Shown: one piece after another, positions 47,301 through 56,771 of the stretch | Layout of the letters: every line of letters begins with the position of its first letter | Numbering within the stretch: position 1 is the stretch's first letter | Notes under the pieces: generated by a model | What the model was told of the DNA's origin: nothing | The model's database searches: none | What the model saw: the letters and a program-made list of their open reading frames with translations, nothing else | Translations under genes and position numbers: made by a program | Assembly: GCA_963789535.1 (NCBI GenBank) | Contig: CAWBKU010000005.1 | Location: forward strand, 1,054,001 to 1,118,000 | Direction: 5' to 3' | DNA: 64,000 bases | From: CAVXHQ01 sp963789535 | Lineage (GTDB): Bacteria; Pseudomonadota; Alphaproteobacteria; Rhodobacterales; Rhodobacteraceae

Positions 47301-48792
47301 GCTGGATGCGGACGAGATGGAGGGGATCCTCGATTTCGCGTTCCAACGCTATTTTGATGATTCAGGTCTTTTCGGAACCATCGAAGATGCGAAATTGCGT
47401 GTGGAGGGCCTCAAGGCCATCGGCGTGACCGAGATCGCCTGCCTCATCGACTATGGCATCGCGACCGACACCGTGCTCGCCGGCCTGCGCCCGCTGGCCG
47501 AGGTGCTGGCCGCCACGAACGCGGCGACCGGCCCGGCGGCGGACGACTTTTCCGTCGCCGCCCAGATCGTCCGCCACGGCGTCACGCATCTGCAATGCAC
47601 CCCGTCGATGGCGCGGATGCTGGTCACGAACCCCGACAGCCGCGCCGCCCTGCGGCACCTCGACCACTGGATGATCGGCGGCGAGGCGCTGCCCGGCGCG
47701 CTGGTGGACGAGATCGGGCGGGCGACCGGGGCGCACATCGAGAATATGTATGGCCCGACCGAAACGACGATCTGGTCGACCACGCGCACCGCGACCCCCG
47801 GCGACGGGATCACCGGCATCGGCACGCCCATCGCCAATACGCAGGTCTATGTTCTGGACGCCGACCGCGCGCCGCTGCCCGTCGGCGTCGCGGGCGAGTT
47901 GTGGATCGGCGGGGCAGGGGTGGCGCGCGGCTACCTCGGCCGCGACGACCTGACGGCGGAGCGGTTCGTTCCCAATCCGTTCGCAGATGGCCGCATCTAT
48001 CGCACCGGCGACCTCGTGCGCTGGCGCCCGGACGGCACGCTCGATTTCCTCGGCCGCGCCGATGGCCAGATCAAGCTGCGCGGCTACCGGATCGAACCGG
48101 GTGAGATCGAGGCCGCCGTCGATGCGCTGCCGGGGATCGCGCAGAGCGTCGTCGTGGCGCGCGAGGATGTGCCGGGCCTCGTGCAATTGGTCGCCTATGT
48201 GCTGGCGGAGGGCGCGCCCGACGAGGCGGCGCTGCGCGCGGCGCTGACCGGAACGTTGCCCGCGCATATGGTACCGGCGCGCATCGTGGCACTGGAGGCA
48301 TTTCCCCTGACGCCGAACCGCAAGATCGACCGCAAGGCGCTGCCCCTTCCCGTGGCGCGCGCCGCGCCCGTCGCCCCCCGCCCCGCGCCGGTCGCCGCGA
48401 CCGTGCCGCACGGCGCGCCGATGGCCGACGCGGAACGCACCATCGCCGCGATCTGGCAGCGTCTGCTGGGCGTCCCCCATGTCGCCCGCCCGGACAATTT
48501 CTTCGACCTCGGCGGCCACTCGCTGCTCGCCGTGCAGGCGCACCGGGACATTCGCGCCGCCCTCGGCGGCGGCCTGAGCATCACCGACATCTTCCGGTTC
48601 CCGACCCTCGGCGCGCTCGCCGACCGGGTGGGCGGCACGGCGGCGCCGGTGACGCAGGCGTCGCGCGCGCCCCTGCGGTCGGTGGCCACCGCCCCCGGCC
48701 CTGCCACAACCGGCGACGACCCCCGCGCCGACCTGCGCCGCGACGCCATGGCCCGCCGCCGCGAGATGCGGGCGCGGCGGGGCGCTCGGTAG
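44333..48792 (+). pseudogene. NRPS: formyltransferase, adenylation domain interrupted by luciferase-like monooxygenase, PCP; two one-base frameshifts
   Basis: Repaired length is 1485 aa. FT domain (1-300): NFHDGPLPRYAGLNAPVW with Asn90/His92 and Asp128 in GGIDEGDL, the triad of formyl-THF transferases. Residues 300-475 look like a degenerate condensation remnant without HHxxxDG, ending ERDLTLTAWNDTDAPFPDTC. A domain, first part: LTYADLNARANRIAHRLIAT, LAYLIYTSGSTGRPKGVMIE, SFDISVLE. An FMN-dependent LLM domain (46446 to about 47510) follows: MEFSLFYWGNDDTSGRGKYD, VWTPERHFHAFGG. The A domain then resumes: MYGPTETTIWST, YRTGDLVRW, PLTPNRKIDRKALP. PCP: DNFFDLGGHSLLAVQ. Extra bases at 46136 and 47055-47056 break the frame. 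The architecture matches the MupA/Atu3671-type LLM family known inside NRPSs. Confidence 0.9.
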
Positions 48793-48799
48793 TCGCCGC

Positions 48800-49457
48800 G
48801 TGTCGGGACCCCGCCCAAGGGGCGACCTGCTGTTGCACGCATTGCACGCGCGGCTGCCTGTCTTCGCGGCGGCAGAATGCTCTGTTGTCGGGTTCCTCGA
48901 CCCTCTCTGGCCCGAGGAAGAGGCGGCGGTGGCCCGCGCAATACCCAAACGCCGCGCCGAGTTCACCGCCGGTCGGACCGCCGCCCGACAGGCAATGGGC
49001 GCGCTGGGGCACATGCCCGCCGCAATCCCGCAGAACCCGGACCGCTCGCCCTGCTGGCCGGACGCCGTGGTGGGCAGCATCACCCATCACGCCGGTCTCG
49101 CCTTTGCGGTCGCGGCGCGAAGGGACCAGACGGCGGGCATCGGCATCGACCTGCACGGACGACATGGACTTGCCTCCCGACATCTCCCGCGAGGTCGTCT
49201 TCGGCGCCGAGGCAAGGCTTCCCTCCGCCCTCGTCTTTTCCGCCAAGGAGGCGGTCTACAAGGCCGTCTTTCCCCTCACCGGCGAGGTCTGGCCGTTCGA
49301 CGCGGTCCGGATCGCGCAGTCGCCCAAGGGCGCATCCGCAACGCTTCGGCGTACTGCGGGTCGGTTCCGTCCTGGCGACACCTTCGATGTGACCCTCTTG
49401 CGCGAGCGGGGCCTGCTCCTCACGTTCGTCTCTCTGGGCCTGCCGGACCGGGCCTGA
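48800..49457 (+). pseudogene. 4'-phosphopantetheinyl transferase (Sfp/EntD-like), one-base frameshift
   Basis: Activates carrier proteins by adding phosphopantetheine from CoA; the obvious clients are the ACP and PCP encoded just upstream. GTG 48800 lies 8 bp after the NRPS stop. Seen: RRAEFTAGRTAARQAMGALG, VVGSITHHAGLAFAVAA, GIGIDLHDDMDL in the Mg-binding site (most relatives have GIDxE), and FSAKEAVYKAVFPL, the Sfp-type C-terminal signature. One extra G at 49157-49158 breaks the frame; repaired length 218 aa. The deviation at GIDLH could reduce metal binding or be compensated by the following DD. Confidence 0.88.
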
Positions 49458-49680
49458 CGCCGCGCAAATGCGGCAAAACCATGGCCCGGATTTCGCATCC
49501 CGCAACAAAGCGTTTCCACACCCCCCGCCATAAGCCATGGAAAATTCGCCGCAAATGCCCTAGATTATGTTTCGGGTGCGGCGGCTTTCGGGCGCAAAAC
49601 GGCTCCGGGGAACCCCGGCGTCGGGCTACGTTCTGGCACGTGGCGCACTCTCGCGCCCCCCGACCGCGACAGGAGATGCG

Positions 49681-51033
49681 ATGAGCCAGATGTTTTCGCC
49701 GCGCAACATCCTGCGGATGCTCTGGCGCCGCGCGGTGGTGATCGCTCTCGTCCTCGCCATCGGCCTGCCCCTCGCCGTCTGGTTCGCCCTGCGGCAGGAC
49801 CGCCTCTACGAGGCGATCGCCGTCATCCAGATCGAGGCGCCGGAGATCGCGGACACCCTCACCGGCACCGCCGCGACGGTTGCCACCGCCGACACGCAAC
49901 TCGACCTGATCCAGCAGAAACTCATGTCGCGCGATCACATGATCGACGTGATCGACCGCCTCGGCCTGTTCCCGCAAGACCTCAGCACGATCGAAAAGGT
50001 GGGGCTGCTGCGTGGGGCCGTCAGTATCGTCAAGCTGATCGACCCGGCCGCCGCCTTCCGCCCCGACGTGCGCGCCTCGGGCCTCATCATCACCGTCCGG
50101 CTGGGCGATCCCGATCAGGCCGCAGCCGTCGCCAACGATTTTCTCGCGGGCATACTGGCCGAGGCGCAGGGCCGGGCCGAGGGGCGCGCCGCGCTCACAC
50201 TCGCGTTCTTTACCGCCGAGGAGGCGCGTGTCGGCGCCGCGATCCTCGACGCCGAGGCGCGGCTGGCCGATTTCAAGAGCGCCAACGCGGATTCGCTCCC
50301 CGAGAACATCACCGCCCAACGCGACCGCATCGCCCGCCTGCGCGACCGGGGCGGCATCCTCGACAGCCAGTTGATCGACCTCGGGATCGCGGGCGAGCGG
50401 TTGCGCCCCGAAGAGGTGGCACGGCAACGCGCGCTCCTCGACGAGGAGGTGCAGCGGATCGACGCCGAGATCGCGCGGATCGAGACGGCGTTGCTGGCCG
50501 CGCCGCAGATCGAGCGGGAACTCAGCGCGCTGAACCGCGAACTGACCCAACTGACCGACGAATACGGCGTCATCAGTGCGGGCCGGACCGAAGCCGCGAT
50601 GGCGCAGACCATCGAGAGCCAGGATCAGGCGGCGCGGTTCGAGGTGCTGGAAACTGCCGTCACGCCCGAATTCCCGATCTCGGCGAGCCGCCGCAAGATC
50701 GCGATGGCCGGGGCCGTCGGGGCGGGGATCGTGGCGCTGGGCGTGGCGTTCCTGATGGAATTCTCGAACCCCGTCATCCGCAACGCCACCCAGCTCGAGG
50801 CGCAACTCGGCCTGCGCGCCGTCGTCACCATCCCGCACCTGCAAAGCCGGGTGCAGCGGCGGCGGCGCAAGGCGGGGCTTCTGGCGCTGCTTCTGGCGCT
50901 GCTGGCGGGCCTGATCGGGGTGGCGTGGTGGTTCAAGGACCGGGTGGTCGAACTGATCGGCTGGGTGCCGTGGGCGCGGATGGCCGGGGGCGCGCGCGGG
51001 GCCATCGCGGCGCGTCTGGCCGTGCGGTCCTGA
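49681..51033 (+). CDS. Wzz/GumC-like polysaccharide co-polymerase (chain-length regulator)
   Basis: A 450-aa inner-membrane protein. ATG 49681 has AGGAGA five bases upstream. Topology: a transmembrane helix at about 18-37 (VVIALVLAIGLPLAVWFAL), a large periplasmic part rich in alpha-helical coiled coil (about 150-300), a second helix at about 342-362 (IAMAGAVGAGIVALGVAFL) after the FPISASRRK Pro motif, and a third hydrophobic segment at about 400-420. N-terminal MFSPRNILRMLWRRAVVIAL and VIQIEAPEIADTLTG fit the Wzz family of alphaproteobacteria. The kinase partner is encoded convergently just downstream. Confidence 0.87.
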   Translation: MSQMFSPRNILRMLWRRAVVIALVLAIGLPLAVWFALRQDRLYEAIAVIQIEAPEIADTLTGTAATVATADTQLDLIQQKLMSRDHMIDVIDRLGLFPQDLSTIEKVGLLRGAVSIVKLIDPAAAFRPDVRASGLIITVRLGDPDQAAAVANDFLAGILAEAQGRAEGRAALTLAFFTAEEARVGAAILDAEARLADFKSANADSLPENITAQRDRIARLRDRGGILDSQLIDLGIAGERLRPEEVARQRALLDEEVQRIDAEIARIETALLAAPQIERELSALNRELTQLTDEYGVISAGRTEAAMAQTIESQDQAARFEVLETAVTPEFPISASRRKIAMAGAVGAGIVALGVAFLMEFSNPVIRNATQLEAQLGLRAVVTIPHLQSRVQRRRRKAGLLALLLALLAGLIGVAWWFKDRVVELIGWVPWARMAGGARGAIAARLAVRS

Positions 51034-51048
51034 CGGGCGCCGGACCCC

Positions 51049-52234
51049 TCAATAGGTGTTGTCCTCGCTGTCCTCGGCCATGTTGAGGATGACGCCGAGC
51101 ACGGGCTTGTCCTCGCCCAGGCGGCGGTGCACCTCCTTGACCTCGGCGGCGGTGGTGATGCCGCCCCCGACGATCATCAGGACGCAGTCGAACTGTGGCC
51201 GGAACGCGATGACGTCGTCGAAGGCGAGGGCGGGGGGCAGGTCGAAGAGGACGATGTCGGGGATGAATTCCGCCTCCATCGCGCGCAATGCCTCGGCGGT
51301 GCTGGGCTGCTGGAACAATTCGGCGGCAAAGGGCTCTGCCCTGTCGTTCAGGCCGACTGCGAGGTTGGCGCCGATGTTGAGCGCATTGGTGCCGGGCCGC
51401 CTCAGGTGGTCGCCAATCGCCACATCGCCGCGCAGAACGTCACCCATGGAACCCGGACGCGCCCGCGCCAAGATAGCGGGCGAGGGCAGGATGGCGCAGG
51501 TCCATATCCATCAGGATCGTGCGGCTGTTTTCATAGCGCGACAGCGTGATGGCGAGGTTGACGGCGGTAAAGCTCTTGCCGCAGCCCTTGGTCGGCGAGG
51601 TGATCGCGACACGCCGCCACCCCTTTTCGGCCATCGCCTGCACGAGGCGCGTGCGCATCACGTCGAACGAGGCATGCGCCGGGTCGGTGCGGCTTGCCGT
51701 GATGACGAGGTTGCGCTCGAGGAGGGCGGCGTCGACGGGGATGCGGCGCAGGGCGGCCCAGCGGTCGGAAACGAGGCGGAGGACGACGGCGGTTTCCTGT
51801 GGTGCGGGCGTGGGGTCCGTCGCGCTCTGTGGCGCAGGGCCTGCCTCTGCGGCGGACATCGTGTCGGCACGAGGGGGGTCGACGTCGGCCGCAACCGCGC
51901 CACCGGCATCCAGCACCGGGGCGTCCGCCCCGGTCTGGTCAGAGGGCGTCATGCCCTGATCGTCGCTCGTTTCCGGCGCGTCGTCGTCGACGGCAGGCGG
52001 ATCGGAAATCTCTTCCGCTTTGGCGTCGTCGACGGCGACGGGCGCGGGAACTGCCAGCCCTTCGTCCTCGTCCGCGACAGGCTCGGTGATCGCCGCGCGC
52101 AGGTCGCGCATCGCCTCGGCGATCTGCATCGACGCCGGCGGCACGTCGAATTTCGCGATCTCTTCGAGCAGGCGCGCGTGGGCCGTGGCGTCCAGACGCG
52201 GTCGGCGGGTGCGGCGGGGGCGTTTCTCGGTCAT
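51049..52234 (-). pseudogene. CpsD/CapB-type BY-kinase, one-base frameshift
   Basis: Tyrosine autokinase partner of the Wzz-like protein; repaired length 394 aa. Residues 1-150 are an acidic, Pro/Ala-rich linker. The kinase domain has Walker A ITSPTKGCGKSFTAVNLA, Walker A' RTILMDMDLRHPALARYL and Walker B DIVLFDLPPALAFDD. An extra base at 51450-51451 breaks the frame between GAGASG and SMGDVLRG. The C-terminus ends NMAEDSEDNTY with a single Tyr instead of the usual tyrosine cluster. There are 15 bp between its stop and the convergent co-polymerase's stop. Phosphorylation cycling would regulate polymer length. Confidence 0.88.
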
Positions 52235-52347
52235 CTGCTCGGGTTCTGTTGCCGGCGCGTGCGGTGCGCGCCTGATTTGTCACAGATTGACCGCATCAAT
52301 GGGGCGAAAATAGGCCGACATGCCGCCACCGTCACCCTTTGACCCCG

Positions 52348-54525
52348 TCAGAAGCCGAAAAGACCCGCCTCCTCGATGGCGCGGCGCAGGAACGCCTCGC
52401 GGTCGGCCTCGGGCGTCCAGCCGAGCACCGCCTTGGGCCGGTCGTTCACGAACCGCGCCAGATGCCCGCGCGAGAGCCAGTCGGCGCGACTGGGCCGCAG
52501 CGCGTCGCGGCGCCGCAGGGCGGTGCGTTTCAGCCCCCATTTCACCCCGTCCGCCAGCCACATCGCCGTCAGGTTGCCGCCCGACACCCGGAGCCGCGCA
52601 CCGAGGCGGTGGTGGATCGCGTCGAAATAGTCGCGCCCGGTCAGCATCGGCTCGCCGACGAGGTTGAAGCTCTGCCCCGCCACGCCCGCGTGCCCGGCCA
52701 TCAGGATCAGACCCTCGGACACGTCGTCGGCAAGGACGAAGGGCAGGACGTTGCGCCCGTTGCCCCAGAGCCTGACCGCCCCCGCCCCGTGCCAGCGCCC
52801 GATGCCCCAGTGCTGCAAGGGCCCGCCGTGGCCGACGACGATGCCGGGCCGCGCGATCATCAGCGGCAGGCCGCGTTCGGCGTGCAGCGCCATCAGCCGC
52901 GCCTCGCATTCCGCCTTGGACCGGGCATAGATGTTGCGCGCCGCGATGTCGCCGAAGGCGGTGTCCTCGTCGATGCGGGCGAACCGGTTGGACATGTCGT
53001 AGGAGGCGATCGTGCCGGTATAGACCAGCCGCCGGACCCCCGCCGCCATCGCCGCCTCGGCAACCCGGACGGCGGTGCCGACGTCGTTCTGCATCGCCTC
53101 GTCCCAGGTGGTATCGACGGATTTGGCGAGGTTGTAGACCGTGTCGATGCCCTGCATCGCCGCCGCCATCGCCTCGGGATCGCGCAGCGACACCGGCACC
53201 GTCTCGACATGATCGGCGATGTCGCCGAACGGCCCGTTGCGACCCCGGCTCAGGACGCGCACGTCCTGCCCGCGCGCCACCAGCGTCCGCGTCAGGTTGC
53301 GCCCGATGAACCCGGTGCCGCCGATCACCATCGCCGTGGGGCGCGGCGTTCCCTTTGCCACAAGCGGTGCGGGCAGGGCGGGCATTGCCGCGACGATTGC
53401 GTCGAGCGCCTCCATCACCTGCACCGCCGCCACCCCGTCGAACCGCGAATCCAGCGCCGCGCCGCGCGTCACCGCCTGCGCAAAGGCGCGGGTCAGGCCC
53501 TCGAAACTCAGGCCATAGGGCGAGCGGCGGTTCAGCGACAGGATCTGTCGCGCCGCATTCACCACGCCCTCGCGCAGGTGCGACCAGGCCGCACCGAGTT
53601 CCACGCCCAGCGGGTTGAGCACCAGATCGGCGGTGCTGTCGGCCTGCACGGTCAGCACGTCGGCGGCATAGTCGAGCCGCGCCCGACCCGTCGAGCCGCG
53701 CAGGGTAACGGAGCGGTCGTCGATGGTCTCGACGGTGGTGAGGGTAATGGTGATCTCGGTGCTTTCCTCGATCTCCTGCGTGTGCTGCGCCGGACGGTTG
53801 CGCGCCAGGATACGCCACGTCTGCTGGCGCGTGCCGCCGCCCGACAGGACGACCGGATGGGCACCCTCGACGGCGACGATCTCGACCGGACCGAACAGAT
53901 CCACCGCGAACGACAGCGGATGCGCCCCGAGTTCGAGGATGAGGTTCCGCGGTTCGCGCAAGAGCCAGAGGCCGAACGGCCCCGACCGCAGAGGCGCCAG
54001 CGGGAGGCACCAGGCGATGTCCGCCGTAGCGATCCGGCCCAGCAGGCCCGCGTCCTTCATCGTCCTGAGGCGCAGGTATCCCGGCGTCCCGAGAAAGTTG
54101 TGCCCGGCGGCAAAATGTCGCCCCGCCGCCTGCGCCGCCTCGGCGATCCCGCGCGTCTCGGCGGCGGTAAGGGCCACCGGCTTTTCCACCAGCACATGCA
54201 GCCCCAGCCCCAGCGCCTCTCGTGCCAGCGCGTGGTGCAGGTCCGGCGGCGTCAGGATGTAGACCGCGTCGCACACCCCCGCCGCCGCCATTTCCGCCAG
54301 CGTCCCGAACGCCCGCGCGCCATGCGCCGCCGCCAGCGCCGACGCCGCACCGCCGTCAGGGTCGGCGATGCCGGTCAGAACCGCCTCCTTCACCGCCGCG
54401 ACCGCGCCCGCGTGCCATGACGCGATATAGCCCGCGCCGACGATGCCGACCCGCATCGGGGCGGCGACGGCCTCTGGCAAAACAGAGTTCCGGGCGATGC
54501 GGTCGGGGTGCAGGTCTCGGGTCAT
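52348..54525 (-). CDS. Fused Gfo/Idh/MocA oxidoreductase - NAD-dependent epimerase
   Basis: A 725-aa single uninterrupted frame joining two sugar enzymes. Part 1 (about 24-380): MRVGIVGAGYIASWH, LHVLVEKPVALTAAE (EKP catalytic Lys), GHNFLGTPGYLRLR and LILELGAHPLSFAVDLFG, as in Gfo/Idh/MocA dehydrogenases. Part 2 (about 395-725): AMVIGGTGFIGRNLTRTL, VYNLAKSVDTTWDEA, IYARSKAECE (Tyr-xxx-Lys) and a SAM-independent extended-SDR C-terminus. The start at 54525 has no strong ribosome site; ATG 54456 (MRVGIV) is an alternative. Unlike the broken genes around it, this fusion is in frame with a plausible linker, so it is probably genuine. It likely makes a modified nucleotide sugar. Confidence 0.85.
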   Translation of the reverse strand: MTRDLHPDRIARNSVLPEAVAAPMRVGIVGAGYIASWHAGAVAAVKEAVLTGIADPDGGAASALAAAHGARAFGTLAEMAAAGVCDAVYILTPPDLHHALAREALGLGLHVLVEKPVALTAAETRGIAEAAQAAGRHFAAGHNFLGTPGYLRLRTMKDAGLLGRIATADIAWCLPLAPLRSGPFGLWLLREPRNLILELGAHPLSFAVDLFGPVEIVAVEGAHPVVLSGGGTRQQTWRILARNRPAQHTQEIEESTEITITLTTVETIDDRSVTLRGSTGRARLDYAADVLTVQADSTADLVLNPLGVELGAAWSHLREGVVNAARQILSLNRRSPYGLSFEGLTRAFAQAVTRGAALDSRFDGVAAVQVMEALDAIVAAMPALPAPLVAKGTPRPTAMVIGGTGFIGRNLTRTLVARGQDVRVLSRGRNGPFGDIADHVETVPVSLRDPEAMAAAMQGIDTVYNLAKSVDTTWDEAMQNDVGTAVRVAEAAMAAGVRRLVYTGTIASYDMSNRFARIDEDTAFGDIAARNIYARSKAECEARLMALHAERGLPLMIARPGIVVGHGGPLQHWGIGRWHGAGAVRLWGNGRNVLPFVLADDVSEGLILMAGHAGVAGQSFNLVGEPMLTGRDYFDAIHHRLGARLRVSGGNLTAMWLADGVKWGLKRTALRRRDALRPSRADWLSRGHLARFVNDRPKAVLGWTPEADREAFLRRAIEEAGLFGF

Positions 54526-54551
54526 GGCAAGGATTTCACAGGCTCAATGGA

Positions 54552-55529
54552 CTATTTATATTCGATGATCGTCGAGGTGGCGCCGCGCAGGCGGCGCAGA
54601 TGATAGGTCAGCATCCCAAGGAGTTGCGGCACCTTGGCAATCGTATAGAACGCGCCGTGGCGCAGCGCCTCGCCGGTCGGCTGGCCATTGCGCATCAGAC
54701 CGCGTGCGGTGCGCAGCCACGACAGGCCGAACACGCCGAAGATGAGCAATATTTCCACCTCAAGCGTGACGAAGAATGCCGTCAGCACCAGCACCGGCAG
54801 CGCCAGCCCATAGAACCAGACGCGCCGTCGTTCCGCAACGAAATGGTCGGGATGCAAGCGCCCGACCTCGGCAAAGCCGTGGCCCGAACGAAGGTTGCGC
54901 CGCCACCACTGGCCAAAGCGCAGCATCGCCGCGTCGTGCACTGTCATCCGTTCCGGCAGGCGCCAGGCGCGGTGGCCCGCCGCGCGGACGCGCAGCACGA
55001 ATTCCTCGTCCTCGGAGGCGATGATCGTCGGATCGAACCCCCCGACATCGCGGAACACATCCGCCCGCACCATCATGTCGCCGCCGCAGGCGTGGATCTC
55101 GCCCGCCGGACGGTGCCATTCTACGTCGCACATCTCGTTGTAGACGCTGGCCGAGCGGTGCACCTCCTCGCGCCAGCCTGTGACGATGGCCCAGTCGGAA
55201 TGCGCCTCCAGCGCCGCGGCGGCGCGCGCCACGAACCCCGCCACGATGCGGCAGTCGCCGTCGACGAACTGCACGAAATCCGCTCCGCCCAGCGCCTCGA
55301 CCGCCGCGAACCCGGCATTTCGGCCCCGCGCGGCGGTGAACGGCGTCGCGGTATCGAGTTCCACGACATGCACCCCCATCGCCCGCGCCCGGTCGACCGA
55401 TCCGTCGGTCGAGCCGCTGTCGACATAGACAAGCCGCTCGACCTCGCCCACGAGCGAGGCAAGGCAGCCAACGAGGCGCTCGCCCTCGTTGCGGCCGATG
55501 GCGACGGCGGCGCTGCGGACCGTGGTCAT
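54552..55529 (-). CDS. Glycosyltransferase family 2 protein
   Basis: A 325-aa GT-A glycosyltransferase with a membrane-associated C-terminus. Seen: VAIGRNEGERLVGCLASL, VYVDSGSTDGSVDRAR, ARGRNAGFAAVEAL, FVQFVDGDCRIVAGF (DGD metal site), and CGGDMMVRADVFRDVGGFDP with SEDEEFVLRVR. A hydrophobic stretch (LALPVLVLTAFFVTLEVEIL) follows at about 250-280. The start at 55529 overlaps the upstream GT4 stop as ATGA. Member of the - strand sugar-modification operon 58800 to 52348. Confidence 0.9.
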   Translation of the reverse strand: MTTVRSAAVAIGRNEGERLVGCLASLVGEVERLVYVDSGSTDGSVDRARAMGVHVVELDTATPFTAARGRNAGFAAVEALGGADFVQFVDGDCRIVAGFVARAAAALEAHSDWAIVTGWREEVHRSASVYNEMCDVEWHRPAGEIHACGGDMMVRADVFRDVGGFDPTIIASEDEEFVLRVRAAGHRAWRLPERMTVHDAAMLRFGQWWRRNLRSGHGFAEVGRLHPDHFVAERRRVWFYGLALPVLVLTAFFVTLEVEILLIFGVFGLSWLRTARGLMRNGQPTGEALRHGAFYTIAKVPQLLGMLTYHLRRLRGATSTIIEYK

Positions 55530-56771
55530 GGTGCCTCTCCGGGTCGGATGGCGGGTCGGGCGCCCGCAGTACCGGCGCAGAGCAGGATGCCCAGCCGTGC
55601 CGCCTCGCGGTGCGCGTCGAACCCGGCGGCGACGGTTTCGCGCCCGCGCACGCCCATCGCGACGGCATTTTCCAGCACCCCAAGGATCGCGTCCGCCAGG
55701 GCCACGGCATCCCCCGGCGGCACCACCCGCCCGTCGACGCCGTCCGTCACCAGTTCGCCGACGCCGCCGACCTGCGTGGCGACGACCGGCCGTCCCGCCG
55801 CCATCGCCTCCATGAGGACCACGGGCACCCCTTCGGCAAAGCTCGGCAGGACCAGTGCGTCGGCCTCTGCCAGCGCGTCCGCGACCCCGGACTGGTTGCG
55901 GTAGCCGAGGAACGTCACCACCCCGCCAAGGTCCGCCGCCGCCACCTCGAGTGCCGGCCTGTCCGGTCCGTCGCCGATCAGCGTGAGGGTCAGGTCGGGG
56001 CGCCGTTCCCGTGCCGCGCGAAAGGCGTCGAGCAGGACCGGCACCCCCTTGACCGCCGCCAGCCGCCCCACGAACAGCAGCCGCGCGCCCGACGGCGCAG
56101 GCGCGTCCGCATAGCGCGCAGGCTCGACGCCGCAATGCACGATGTGCAGCTTGTTCCAGTGCGCCGCGTCCGAGAACAGCATCGCCTGGGACCGGCAGAA
56201 CCGGCTGATGCAGGCGACGAAGGCTGCGCGCGCGATCTTTTCGTCGAGCCGCCAGTGGTGCGGCTCGAAGAAGATGTCGGGGCCGTGCAGCGTGAAACTG
56301 TAGGGCGTGCCCGACAGCCGCGACGCCAGCATCGCGACCGTGCAGGATGCCTTGGCGATATGGTTGTGCAGATGCACCGCGCCGATCCGCGCCATATGTT
56401 CGGCCAAGCACGACGGCCTCCGCAAAATAGATCAGGTTGAAGAGCCGCCCGCGCAGCCCCTTCGGCGCCGTCCGCCAGGCGAGCGTCAGCGTCGCGAGCC
56501 ACGCACCCGGGCGGCGCAGGGCGCGGAACTGGGCGGCGATGCCCTGCCACGTCCGCAGTGCGGGCAGCACATGGAACGTCCCCGCCTGTTCGGCGGCCTG
56601 CTCGGGGCCGACAATATGTTCCGCCCCGGTGCGGCGGATCGAGCAGGTGCGGATGTCGAACCCGAGGCCCCGCAGCGCCGCGACCTCGCGCTGGATGAAC
56701 GTATCGGTGGCGCGCGGGTATTCGCCGGTGAGGTAGGCGACGGGACCGGCGAGGGGGGTCGGCGCGGTCAT
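55526..56771 (-). pseudogene. Glycosyltransferase family 4 protein, one-base frameshift
   Basis: Repaired length 414 aa. N-terminal GPVAYLTGEYPRATDTFIQR and VAALRGLGFDIRTCSIRRTG are typical of colanic-acid/WcaL-like GT4 enzymes. An extra base at 56404-56405 interrupts the frame within EAVVLAEHMAR; afterwards come VHLHNHIAKASCTVAMLASR, YSFTLHGPDIFFEPH, ARLLFVGRLAAVKGVPVLLD and the EX7E region FAEGVPVVLMEAMAAGRPVV. Overlaps on both sides (epimerase upstream, GT2 downstream) show that it is an operon member and likely functional in vivo. Confidence 0.9.
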
